In this document: piece after piece, positions 16,887 through 24,625 of the stretch | Position numbering within the stretch: the stretch's first letter is position 1 | Layout: each line of letters opens with the position of its first letter | Assembly: GCF_003626645.1 (NCBI RefSeq) | Contig: NZ_RBAM01000018.1 | Coordinates: 1 to 64,000 of the forward strand | Source: Streptomyces klenkii | GTDB lineage: Bacteria > Actinomycetota > Actinomycetes > Streptomycetales > Streptomycetaceae | Length of the DNA stretch: 64,000 bases | Reading direction: 5' to 3' | The notes under the pieces: model-generated | What the model was told of the DNA's origin: nothing | Databases searched by the model: none | What the model saw: only the letters and a program-made list of their open reading frames with translations | Made by a program: the position numbers and the translations under genes

Positions 16887-16916
16887 GAGGGGCCCGGTCC
16901 GACGACCGGGCCCCTC
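16887..16916 (-). terminator. Terminator of the DUF993 sugar operon
   Basis: GAGGGGCCCGGTC and its exact complement around loop CGAC, 110 bp beyond the stop of the last gene of the 17027-20210 operon and upstream of the helicase gene. Confidence 0.7.
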
Positions 16917-17026
16917 GTATCCCCCCAAAACCGGCTTCCTCCGAATCCCCCCGGATCCCTCCCCAGGAAGCCCGATGCCATGTACGACCCGTCCGGGCCG
17001 CAAAGGGTTGCAACGCTTTCAAGGAG

Positions 17027-17911
17027 TTATTTTTCCGTTACCCTATGTGCGATTTCAGGGTTCGCGGCTACCTCAGGTCGAGCAAGCACATACCGACGGT
17101 AACGTTCCAGCGTCTCGGCGAGGACTTCCGCTCCGTCTCCGGCCCACAGCCGCGTGCTGAAGATTTCGGCCTCGACCGGCCCCCGATAGCCCGCGGCGGT
17201 GGCCTGTTCGAAGAACCGGTGGAGGTCGACGCAGCCGTCGCCGAGCTGGCCGCGGCCGAGCAGCGCCCCTTCCGGCAGCGGCGTGACCCAGTCAGCGAGC
17301 TGGAGGGCCGCGATCCGGCCGCCCTCCCCCGCCCGCGCGAGCTGCCCGGGCACGGTGTCGTCCCACCACAGGTGGTAGCTGTCGGCCACGACGCCGACCT
17401 GGTCGGCGGGGAACCGCTCAACCAGGTCGAGGGCCTGACGGAGCGTGGAGACGACGCTGCGGTCGGAGGCGTACATGGGGTGCAGCGGCTCGATCGCGAG
17501 CCGGACGCCGTGCCCGGCCGCGTACGGGGCGAGACCGGCGAGCGCCTCCGCCACCCGCTCGCGCGCGCCGGGCAGGTCGCCCGAGCCCGGCGGCAGCCCG
17601 CCCGGGACGAGGACGAGGACGGGCGCCCCCAGCTCGGCGGCCTGCTCGACGGCCGCCCGGTTGTCCGCGAGCGCGGCCGCCCGCGCCGCGGGCTCGGGCG
17701 AGGTCAGGAAGCCGCCGCGGCACAGGCTGCTGACGCGCAGTCCGTGCGCCCGCACGAGCCGCCCGGCGGCGGCCGCCCCGTACTCCTGCACGGGCCCGCG
17801 CCACAGCCCCACGTACCGCACCCCCGCCGCCGCGCATCCCGTCGCGAGCTCAGGCAGCGACCACTGCCGCACGGTCTGCTGGTTGAGGCTGAAGCGCGCG
17901 AGGCCGGTCAC
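17027..17911 (-). CDS. Sugar phosphate isomerase/epimerase (TIM barrel)
   Basis: 294 aa AP-endonuclease-2-type TIM barrel. Metal ligands are seen in LAIEPLHPM, VVADSYHLWWDD, AALQLADWV and VEAEIFS. GTG start 17911 overlaps the stop of the DUF993 gene (GTGA). It is the last gene of a tightly coupled three-gene minus-strand operon with a Gfo/Idh dehydrogenase, so it probably acts on a keto-sugar or keto-cyclitol intermediate. Substrate unknown. Confidence 0.78.
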   Translation of the reverse strand: MTGLARFSLNQQTVRQWSLPELATGCAAAGVRYVGLWRGPVQEYGAAAAGRLVRAHGLRVSSLCRGGFLTSPEPAARAAALADNRAAVEQAAELGAPVLVLVPGGLPPGSGDLPGARERVAEALAGLAPYAAGHGVRLAIEPLHPMYASDRSVVSTLRQALDLVERFPADQVGVVADSYHLWWDDTVPGQLARAGEGGRIAALQLADWVTPLPEGALLGRGQLGDGCVDLHRFFEQATAAGYRGPVEAEIFSTRLWAGDGAEVLAETLERYRRYVLARPEVAANPEIAHRVTEK

Positions 17912-19062
17912 GGCTCCACCCCGTGGACGGCCAGCAGCTGACGCATCCTGGCCTCGGCGAGGCGGGGGTCGGGGAACAGGCCGAGGCCGTCGGCCAGCCG
18001 GTACGCGCGCGCGAGGTGCGGCAGGGAGCGCGCCGCGTGCCCTCCTCCCGCCATGGTGAAGTGGGCCTGGTGCCCGGAGAGCCACGCGAGCAGCACGATC
18101 CCCGTCTTGTAGCAGTGCGTCGGCGGTGCGAAGAGGTGGCGGGCCAGGGGGACGGTGGGGTCCAGGAGGGCGCGGAAGCGGTCCCGGTCGCCCCGGTCGA
18201 GCGCCCGCGCCGCGTGGGCGGCGAGGGGCGCCAGCGGGTCGAACACGCCGAGCAGGGCGTCGCTGTGGCCGCCGGCGCCGCCCTCGACGAGGTCCGGGTA
18301 GTGGAAGTCGTCGCCCGTGTAGCAGCGCACGCCGGCGGGCAGCCGGCGGCGCAGGGCGCGCTCGCGGTCCGCGTCCAGCAGCGACACCTTGACGCCGTCG
18401 ACCTTGTCCGGCCGGGCGGCGATGACGTCCAGGAGGGTGTCCGCGGCGGCGTCCGGGTCGGTGCTGCCCCAGTAGCCCTCCAGCGCGGGGTCGAAGGCCG
18501 GGCCCAGCCAGTGCAGGATCACGGGCCGTGCGCTCTGCCGCAGCAGGGTGCCGTAGACGTCGCGGTAGTCGTCCGGGCCGGCGGCGACGGCGGCCAGGGC
18601 CCGCGAGGCCAGCAGGACGGCCTGAGCGCCCGCCGCCTCCACGAGGTCCAGCTGTTCCTCGTAGGCGGCGGTGACGGCCGCCAGGGGGCCGTACGGGGGC
18701 GTGAGCTGGTCGGTGCCGGCTCCGCAGACGATGCGGCCGCCCGAGGCCTTCGCCTCCGCGGCGGAGCGCCGGATCAGCTCGGCCGCGGCGGGCCAGTCGA
18801 GGCCCGCGCCGCGCTGGGCCGTGTCCATCGCCTCGGCGACTCCGAGGCCGTGCGCCCACAGGTGGCGGCGGAAGGCCAGGGTGGCGTCCCAGTCGAGGGC
18901 GGCCGGGCCGTAGGGCGTGGTGTTCCCCAGGGGGTCGGCGACGACGTGGGCGGCGGCGAGGACGGCGCGGGAGGCGGGCGGCGGTCCGGGCGCGAGGTCC
19001 AGGGCCCGGCCTGTGGGCTCGTACGGGCGCAGCCGCCCGCCGGCGTCGGGCAGGCGGATCAC
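17908..19062 (-). CDS. DUF993 family protein (dihydrodipicolinate-synthase-like TIM barrel)
   Basis: 384 aa. Motifs typical of DUF993: HVVADPLGNTTPY near residue 40, GLDWPAAAELIRRS, and PVILHWLGPAFDPALEGYWGS. Distant relation to DHDPS/NAL aldolases is assumed from fold; KVDGVKVSLLD holds a candidate active-site Lys. Both ends overlap neighbours by 4 bp (GTGA), an extreme form of coupling. Family members co-occur with Gfo/Idh enzymes and sugar epimerases in Actinobacteria; the reaction is not known to me. A retro-aldol step on a cyclitol or sugar acid would fit. Confidence 0.8.
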   Translation of the reverse strand: MIRLPDAGGRLRPYEPTGRALDLAPGPPPASRAVLAAAHVVADPLGNTTPYGPAALDWDATLAFRRHLWAHGLGVAEAMDTAQRGAGLDWPAAAELIRRSAAEAKASGGRIVCGAGTDQLTPPYGPLAAVTAAYEEQLDLVEAAGAQAVLLASRALAAVAAGPDDYRDVYGTLLRQSARPVILHWLGPAFDPALEGYWGSTDPDAAADTLLDVIAARPDKVDGVKVSLLDADRERALRRRLPAGVRCYTGDDFHYPDLVEGGAGGHSDALLGVFDPLAPLAAHAARALDRGDRDRFRALLDPTVPLARHLFAPPTHCYKTGIVLLAWLSGHQAHFTMAGGGHAARSLPHLARAYRLADGLGLFPDPRLAEARMRQLLAVHGVEP

Positions 19063-20210
19063 GGGGCGGTCACCTGCCAGTGCATCCGTCGGCCTTCCCG
19101 GGCGGACGTCCGGGCCAGGCTCGCGAGCCGTACGCCGCGGGCGCCCGCGCGCAGGTCGTAGGGCCAGGGCTCGTCCAGGGCGACGTGCCGCAGGAACAGT
19201 TCCCATTGCACCTTGAAGGCGTTGCCGAACGGCTCGTTGCCGGGGACCTCCTGCCATTGCGTGCGGAAGCCGCCGTCGGCGGGGACGTCGGGGTCCCAGA
19301 CGGGCTTGGGGGTGACGGAGCGGTGCTGGACGCGGCAGTCGCGCAGCCCGGCGACGGCCGAGCCCTCGGTGCCGTCGACCTGGAACTCCAGCAGCTCGTC
19401 GCGGTGGACGCGCACCGCCCAGGAGGAGTTGAGCTGGGCGACGACGCCGCCCTCCAGCTCCATGATCGCGTAGGCGGCGTCGTCGGCGGCCGCGCGGTAG
19501 GGCTTGCCGCTCTCGTCCCAGCGGTGCGGGATGTGGGTGGTGACGTGGGCCTGGACGCTCCGTACGGGGCCGAAGAGGTCCCGCAGGACGTACTCCCAGT
19601 GGGGGAACATGTCGGCGGTGATGCCGGCGTCCGCGTCGCGGTAGTTCCAGGAGGGGCGCTGGGCGGGCTGCCAGTCGCCTTCGAAGACCCAGTAGCCGAA
19701 CTCTCCCCGTACGGACAGGACGCGGCCGAAGAAGCCGCCGTCGACGAGCCGCTTGAGCTTGCGGATGCCGGGGAGGAAGAGCTTGTCCTGGACGACGCCG
19801 TTCTTCACGCCGGCCGCCGCGGCGCGGTCGGCGAGGTCCAGCGCCCCGCCCCAGTCGCAGGCGACCGGTTTCTCGCAGTACACGTGCTTGCCCGCGTCGA
19901 TGGCCCTGCGCAGGGCCGGCTCGCGGGCGGAGGTGGCCTGGGCGTCGAAGTAGACGTCCACGGCGGGGTCGGACAGGACGGTGTCGAGGCCGGTGGTCCA
20001 CCGGTCGAGGCCGTACCGTCCGGCGAGCTCTTTCAGCCGGGCCTCGCTGCGGCCGACGAGGACGGGCTCCGGCCACAGGCGGGTGCCGTCGCCGAGGTCG
20101 AGGCCGCCCTGCTCCCGCAGGGCGAGGATCGAGCGGACGAGGTGCTGGCGGTGCCCCATGCGGCCCGTGACGCCGTTCATGGCGATCCGCAGGGTGCTGC
20201 GTGCGCGCAT
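19059..20210 (-). CDS. Gfo/Idh/MocA-family sugar dehydrogenase, first gene of the DUF993 operon
   Basis: 383 aa, longer than the inositol dehydrogenases at 9300 and 10725. NAD-binding IAMNGVTGRMGHRQ is an unusual N-terminus. YCEKPVACDWG carries the catalytic Lys, and DMFPHWEYVLRDLFG the catalytic His. ATG 20210 heads the transcript. It diverges from the TIM-barrel gene at 20277 with only 66 bp between them, which holds two palindromes. Probable role: oxidation of a sugar or glycoside at a ring hydroxyl, feeding the DUF993 protein and the two epimerases. Confidence 0.8.
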   Translation of the reverse strand: MRARSTLRIAMNGVTGRMGHRQHLVRSILALREQGGLDLGDGTRLWPEPVLVGRSEARLKELAGRYGLDRWTTGLDTVLSDPAVDVYFDAQATSAREPALRRAIDAGKHVYCEKPVACDWGGALDLADRAAAAGVKNGVVQDKLFLPGIRKLKRLVDGGFFGRVLSVRGEFGYWVFEGDWQPAQRPSWNYRDADAGITADMFPHWEYVLRDLFGPVRSVQAHVTTHIPHRWDESGKPYRAAADDAAYAIMELEGGVVAQLNSSWAVRVHRDELLEFQVDGTEGSAVAGLRDCRVQHRSVTPKPVWDPDVPADGGFRTQWQEVPGNEPFGNAFKVQWELFLRHVALDEPWPYDLRAGARGVRLASLARTSAREGRRMHWQVTAP

Positions 20211-20236
20211 CGTGCGTTCCCCCCTTCTGCCGTACG

Positions 20237-20276
20237 GGGAAGCATTTCCCGCGCGCCCCGGGGGAACCCGTTCCCC
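20237..20276. promoter_or_regulatory. Paired palindromic operators between divergent sugar genes
   Basis: GGGAA-GCAT-TTCCC (20237-20250) and GGGGAAC-CC-GTTCCCC (20261-20276) share the GGGAA/TTCCC half-site. The second abuts the ATG of the plus-strand gene, so repressor binding would also block translation-initiation-region access. Likely a common operator for both operons. Confidence 0.55.
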
Positions 20277-21083
20277 ATGAAGCTCGCCTTCTCCACGCTC
20301 GGAGTGCCCGGACTGCCCCTGTGGGAGGTGGTGCGGCTGGCCCGCGCGCACGGCTGGGACGGCGTGGAGCTGCGGGCGCACCCGGAGGAGCCCGTGCACC
20401 CCGGGTGCGGGCCGCGGGAGCGGGAGGCCGCGGTCGCGGAGTTCGCCGGGTCGGGCGTGGAAATCCTGGCCGTGGCCGGCTACGCGCAGGTGGCCGCCGC
20501 GGGCGACGACGCGGCCGTGCTGGGCGAGCTGAGCGGGCTCGTCCATCTGGCGGCTGATCTGGGGGCCCGCTACGTCCGGGTCTTCCCCGGCGGAGGCGAC
20601 CTGCCCCCGGAGGAGGCGGACGCGACGGCGGCCCGGCGGCTGGGGGCGGTGGCGCCCCTGGCCGCGGACCGGGGCGTGCACGTGCTGCTGGAGACGCACG
20701 ACTCGCACCGCCGGGCCGCGGACGCCGCCCGGGTCCTGGGGCCCGTGGGGCACTCCCACGTCGGCGCCCTGTGGGACGTCCTGCACACCTGGCTGGGCGG
20801 CGAGTCCCCCGTGGTGAGCCTGCCGGTCCTCGCCCCGCACCTGGGCTACGTCCAGGTGAAGGACGTCGCCTCGGCGGAGGACCTGGCGCCGCTGCCGCTG
20901 GGGGCGGGGGTGCTGCCGCTGGAGGACTGCGTACGCGCGCTCACCGCGGCGGGCTGGGACGGCTGGCTGTGCTGGGAGTACGAGAAGCGCTGGCATCCGC
21001 AAGCGGCAGACTTCGGGCAACTGGCGGGGCCGGGGGCGGAGTACTTGCGCGGGCTGCTCGCCGCCGCCCGCCCAGCACCGTGA
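20277..21083 (+). CDS. Sugar phosphate isomerase/epimerase (TIM barrel), divergent partner of the DUF993 operon
   Basis: 268 aa. MKLAFSTLGVPGLPLWEVVRLA start with metal-ligand motifs VLLETHDSH, ALWDVLHTW, YVQVKDV and CWEYEKRW. It shares a palindromic operator region with the dehydrogenase at 19059-20210. Its 3' end overlaps the convergent EamA transporter gene by 143 bp. No ribosome site other than the palindrome is seen, so it may be translated from a near-leaderless transcript. Confidence 0.78.
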   Translation: MKLAFSTLGVPGLPLWEVVRLARAHGWDGVELRAHPEEPVHPGCGPREREAAVAEFAGSGVEILAVAGYAQVAAAGDDAAVLGELSGLVHLAADLGARYVRVFPGGGDLPPEEADATAARRLGAVAPLAADRGVHVLLETHDSHRRAADAARVLGPVGHSHVGALWDVLHTWLGGESPVVSLPVLAPHLGYVQVKDVASAEDLAPLPLGAGVLPLEDCVRALTAAGWDGWLCWEYEKRWHPQAADFGQLAGPGAEYLRGLLAAARPAP

Positions 21084-21915
21084 CGCCCACCCCGGACACC
21101 AGCAGCAGCGCCGCGCCCCAGCGCAGCGGGCTCACTCCCTCCCCGAGGACGAGCGCCGCCGAGGACATGCCGAAGACGGGCACCAGCAGGCTGAAGGGCG
21201 CGACGGCCGAGGCGTCGTAGGTGCGCAGCAGGAAGCCCCAGGCGCCGAAGCCGAGGACGGTGGAGACCCAGGCGACGAAGAGGATCGCTCCGGCGCCGCT
21301 CCAGTCGAGGCCCCGCAGCGCTTCGGCGTCCGCCTGCGGCCCCTCGAAGAGGAGGGAGAGCAGCAGGAGGGGCAGGACGGGGACGGTGCTCACCCACACC
21401 ATGAAGTTCAGCGCGTCGGGCGGCGCCGCCTTGCGGGTGATGACGTTGGAGACGCCCCACATGGCCGCGGCGACGACGATGAGGGCGAAGCCGAGGAGCG
21501 GCCCGGACGTGCCCTCGTCGACGGCCGCCACGGCGATGCCCGCGAGGGCGGTGCCCATGCCCAGCAGCCGGGTCCGGCCGAGGCGTTCGCCGAGGACGGC
21601 CGTGGCGAGCAGGGCGGTGAAGACGGCCTGGACCTGGAGGACGAGCGAGGACAGGCCGGCCGGCATCCCCAGGTGCATGCCCATGAACAGGAGCCCGAAC
21701 TTGCCCACGCCGAGGACGAGCCCGACGGCGGCGATCCAGCGCCACCGCACCTGCGGGCGGCCCACGAGGAAGACGGCCGGGACGGCCGCCGCGAGGAAGC
21801 GCAGGGCGGAGAAGAGCAGCGGCGGGAAGTGGTCGAGGCCGACGTCGATGACGACGAAGTTGACGCCCCAGACGGCGGCGACGAGGACGGCGAGGGCGAG
21901 GTGCAGGGGACGCAT
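20941..21915 (-). CDS. EamA/RhaT-family drug/metabolite exporter
   Basis: 324 aa with ten hydrophobic segments in two EamA repeats (start LHLALAVLVAAVWGVNFVVID; second repeat LLGFALIVVAAAMWGVSNVITRK). Expected inner-membrane exporter of amino-acid-like or drug-like metabolites. The last 45 residues are Pro/Ser/Arg-rich and are read antisense to the neighbouring TIM-barrel gene, so the natural C-terminus may have been lost and extended. Divergent from a LysR gene, which is the probable regulator. Confidence 0.85.
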   Translation of the reverse strand: MRPLHLALAVLVAAVWGVNFVVIDVGLDHFPPLLFSALRFLAAAVPAVFLVGRPQVRWRWIAAVGLVLGVGKFGLLFMGMHLGMPAGLSSLVLQVQAVFTALLATAVLGERLGRTRLLGMGTALAGIAVAAVDEGTSGPLLGFALIVVAAAMWGVSNVITRKAAPPDALNFMVWVSTVPVLPLLLLSLLFEGPQADAEALRGLDWSGAGAILFVAWVSTVLGFGAWGFLLRTYDASAVAPFSLLVPVFGMSSAALVLGEGVSPLRWGAALLLVSGVGVTVLGGRRRAARASTPPPAPPVARSLPLADASASRTPSTASRPSPPR

Positions 21916-21976
21916 ACGGGCAAGCCTCGCCGCCCCGACCCTGTAGCACCAGCACAGGTTCCTTCATGATGGGATT

Positions 21977-21991
21977 CAGCAACGCTGAAAT
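21977..21991. promoter_or_regulatory. LysR-type operator TTCAGC-AAC-GCTGAA
   Basis: A perfect 15-bp interrupted palindrome containing T-N11-A, in the 106-bp region between the EamA gene and the LysR gene; a standard position for LysR autoregulation and activation. Confidence 0.65.
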
Positions 21992-22021
21992 GACAACGCT
22001 GGATCGAGAGGGGGGCGTTCG

Positions 22022-22927
22022 GTGCTGGACCTGGCACGCCTGCGGGCGCTGCACGCCGTGTCGGTGCACGGTTCGGTGAGTGCGGCGGCCACGGCCCTGG
22101 GCTACACCCCGTCGGCCGTCTCGCAGGCCGTCACCAAGCTGGAGCGGGAGACGCGGACGGCGCTGCTGGAGCGCCGCGGGCGCGGCGTGGCGCTGACCGA
22201 CGAGGGGCGGCATCTGGCCTCGACGGCCCAGCAGTTGCTGGCGCTGGTCGAGCGGGCGGAGACGGAGCTGGAGGAACGGCGCGGGCAGCCCGCGGGCCGG
22301 CTGGTCGCCGGGGCGTTCCCGTCGGCGGCGCGCGGCCTGCTGCCGGGCGTGCTCGCCCGCCTCGCGCGCGACCACCCCGCGCTGGACGCCCGCCTGGTGG
22401 AGATCGATCCCCACCTGTCGGTCGACCTGGTCTCCCAGGGCGTCCTCGACCTCGCCGTCGTCCACGACTGGGACATCGCGCCGCTGGCCCCTCCGGAGGG
22501 CCTGGAGCAGGCGCTGATCGGCGAGGACCGGTGCGACGTCCTGGTGCCGGAGGGGCATCCGCTGGCCGGGCGGGCGATGCTCGACCGGAGCGACCTGCCG
22601 CACCAGCGCTGGATCTGCCAGCCGCCGGGCACCGTCTGCCACGACTGGCTGGTGCGCACGCTGCGCGCCGACGGGCACGAGCCGGACCTCGCCTACCAGG
22701 CCGCCGAGAACCACACCCACATCGCGCTGGTCGCCGCCGGCCTCGGCATCGCCCTCATGCCGCGCCTGGGGCGGGGCCCGCTGCCGGAGGGCGTACGGGC
22801 CGTGCCGCTGGATCCGGTCCCCGTGCGGCGGCTCTCCGTCCTGTGGCGCACGGGCGCCGCCCGCCGGCCGGCGATCACCGAAACCGTCCGCACGCTGCAC
22901 GAGCAGTGGCCCCTGAGGACGTTCTGA
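22022..22927 (+). CDS. LysR-family transcriptional regulator
   Basis: 301 aa. N-terminal HTH (LRALHAVSVHGSVSAAATALGYTPSAVSQAVTKLE, residues 6-40 or so) and a substrate-binding PBP2 domain. GTG start at 22022. Divergent from the EamA exporter, with an inverted repeat between, so its inducer is probably an exported metabolite. The stop is followed closely by a separate TetR gene with its own operator. Confidence 0.9.
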   Translation: MLDLARLRALHAVSVHGSVSAAATALGYTPSAVSQAVTKLERETRTALLERRGRGVALTDEGRHLASTAQQLLALVERAETELEERRGQPAGRLVAGAFPSAARGLLPGVLARLARDHPALDARLVEIDPHLSVDLVSQGVLDLAVVHDWDIAPLAPPEGLEQALIGEDRCDVLVPEGHPLAGRAMLDRSDLPHQRWICQPPGTVCHDWLVRTLRADGHEPDLAYQAAENHTHIALVAAGLGIALMPRLGRGPLPEGVRAVPLDPVPVRRLSVLWRTGAARRPAITETVRTLHEQWPLRTF

Positions 22928-22933
22928 AGCCTT

Positions 22934-22960
22934 GCATCACCCGTTTAAATCGTATGATGC
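22934..22960. promoter_or_regulatory. Palindrome GCATCA-N15-TGATGC upstream of the TetR gene
   Basis: Inverted repeat with TTTAAA near the centre, 25-50 bp upstream of the TetR start codon. A plausible autoregulatory TetR operator. Confidence 0.55.
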
Positions 22961-22984
22961 AGCCTCGGCGAGAGGGCTGCACAC

Positions 22985-23605
22985 ATGACGGTGGACACCA
23001 AGGAACGGCTGATCCGTGCTGCGGACACCGTGCTGCGGACGCAGGGCTACGCCAAGTCCAGCGCGCGGACGATCGCCAAGGAGGCGGGCGTCAACTCGGC
23101 GCTGGTCTTCTATCACTTCGGGGGCGTCGACCCGCTGCTGTTCGCCGCGCTGGACCGCTCCTCCGCCGAGCGCATGGAGCTGCTCGCCGAGGCCGTCGCG
23201 GGCGCCCGCACGCTGGAGGACCTGGTGGACGCGGGCACCCGCGTCTACCGCAGCGACATCGAGGCCGGGCACCTGACCCTGTTCTCCGAGCTCGTCGCCG
23301 CGGCCGTCGCCAAGCCGGAGCTGCGCGAGGAGATCCGGGTCCGGGCGGAGCCGTGGATCGCCTTCGTCGAGCAGACGCTGGAGCGGGTCATCGGCGGGAC
23401 GCCGCTCGCCCGACTCACCCCGCCGCGCGACCTCGCCAACGCCGCGATCACCTTCTACCTCGGGGTCAACCTCTTCACCGTCCTCGACAGCGACCGCTCG
23501 CGCACGGAGTCGGTGTTCGCGATGGCCCGGAGGCTCGCGCCGCGCGCGCGGCTGCTGACCCGCCGGCTGCCCGGCCTCGGCGCGAAACGGCGCGCGCACG
23601 ACTGA
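22985..23605 (+). CDS. TetR-family transcriptional regulator
   Basis: 206 aa. HTH at ARTIAKEAGVNSALVFYHFGG; the rest is a helical ligand domain without recognised specificity. A palindrome in its promoter suggests autoregulation. No target is obvious: LysR lies upstream in the same direction and a lipoprotein gene downstream behind a terminator. Confidence 0.85.
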   Translation: MTVDTKERLIRAADTVLRTQGYAKSSARTIAKEAGVNSALVFYHFGGVDPLLFAALDRSSAERMELLAEAVAGARTLEDLVDAGTRVYRSDIEAGHLTLFSELVAAAVAKPELREEIRVRAEPWIAFVEQTLERVIGGTPLARLTPPRDLANAAITFYLGVNLFTVLDSDRSRTESVFAMARRLAPRARLLTRRLPGLGAKRRAHD

Positions 23606-23608
23606 CGC

Positions 23609-23638
23609 GCGCCCCGGTGCGGAACCGCTCCGGGGCGC
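23609..23638 (+). terminator. Terminator of the TetR gene
   Basis: GCGCCCCGG pairs with CCGGGGCGC across 12 bases, immediately after the stop codon. Confidence 0.65.
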
Positions 23639-23965
23639 CGCCCGTCCAAGGGCCGTGCTGCCGTCGTACCCCCCGCAGAGCGGTGTCGGCCCGCGCCGCC
23701 GGCCGGTTGCTGACCTCCCTCTCCGCCGCCTGCGGCGGGCAGCACGCCGTCGTCGGCGCGCCCCCTGTTCCATCTGCGCCGACGGCGGGCAAGACAGCGG
23801 GAGAAGCCTCTCCAGGGCGCGTCCGAGGCGTACGCACCCCGGCGTACGCCCGGCGGAACGCGCCCGCACACGCATCGTTTCCACCGCCGCCGCGCGCCCC
23901 GCACGTCTGGCGTGCGCCGGTCCCGGGGAGCCAGGCTGAAGCGCATCAGGGGGACGGGGGTCACC
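23639..23965. other. Gap between TetR and lipoprotein genes
   Basis: 327 bases without a supported gene; presumed lipoprotein promoter region. No clear operator seen. Confidence 0.3.
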
Positions 23966-24595
23966 ATGCGGCCACGCGCGCCGCGGACGGCGCTGCTCGC
24001 GCTCGTGCTCGCCGCCGCCTGCACGGCGGGGGCGCTGACCGGCTGCCGCACGGGCCGGCAGCCCGCCGCCACGGCCGGAGCGGCCGCGGCCGGGGCCCAC
24101 GCCCGGGGCGGGCGCGATCCGGCGTTCCTGGCCCGCGGGGAGTGCGCGGGGCGCGCCGCGGGCTCGTTCACCGAGGTGTCCTGCCGGAGGCCGGACGCCG
24201 TCGCCCGGGTCCTCGCCCGCTACAACGGCCCCCGCTCCGGCGGCCCGCGCTGCCCCGACGAGACGGACTTCGTCCTGCACATCAACGCCCTCGACCAGGG
24301 CACCTCGGAGGAGAGCAGCGCGCCCGAGGGCTACGCCTGCATGCGCAACCTCCAGCCGCCGCACCCGGGCGACCCGGGCATGGGCGGCGGGCCCCTGACG
24401 GTCACCGGCGACTGTCTCTACACCCAGCGGGACGGGGTGGTGAAGGAGACCGCCTGCGACGGCTCGGCGGCCCGCGCCCCCGAGTACCGCGTCACGACGG
24501 AGGTCGGCGCGCGCCGGGAGTGCCCGCCCTCGACCGACCTGTACGTACAGGTGGGCGGCGGGGCTCCCGTCGGGTGCGCCCGCCGCCTGTCCTGA
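23966..24595 (+). CDS. Putative lipoprotein, function unknown
   Basis: 209 aa. Arg-rich start, hydrophobic stretch ALLALVLAAACTAGA, then lipobox LTGC with Cys27 as lipidated residue. The mature part has about six further cysteines (for example GECAG, VSCRR, RCPDE, YACMR, DCLYT, TACDG), which suggests disulfide-stabilised extracellular domains. Two similar halves (VSCRRPDAVARVLARYNG and KETACDGSAARAPEYRV) hint at an internal duplication as in other small Streptomyces secreted proteins. Start ATG 23966 is chosen over upstream codons because it places the signal peptide at the N-terminus. Confidence 0.72.
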   Translation: MRPRAPRTALLALVLAAACTAGALTGCRTGRQPAATAGAAAAGAHARGGRDPAFLARGECAGRAAGSFTEVSCRRPDAVARVLARYNGPRSGGPRCPDETDFVLHINALDQGTSEESSAPEGYACMRNLQPPHPGDPGMGGGPLTVTGDCLYTQRDGVVKETACDGSAARAPEYRVTTEVGARRECPPSTDLYVQVGGGAPVGCARRLS

Positions 24596-24625
24596 CCCGC
24601 TGTCCCTACGGGCGGGCCCGGCTCC

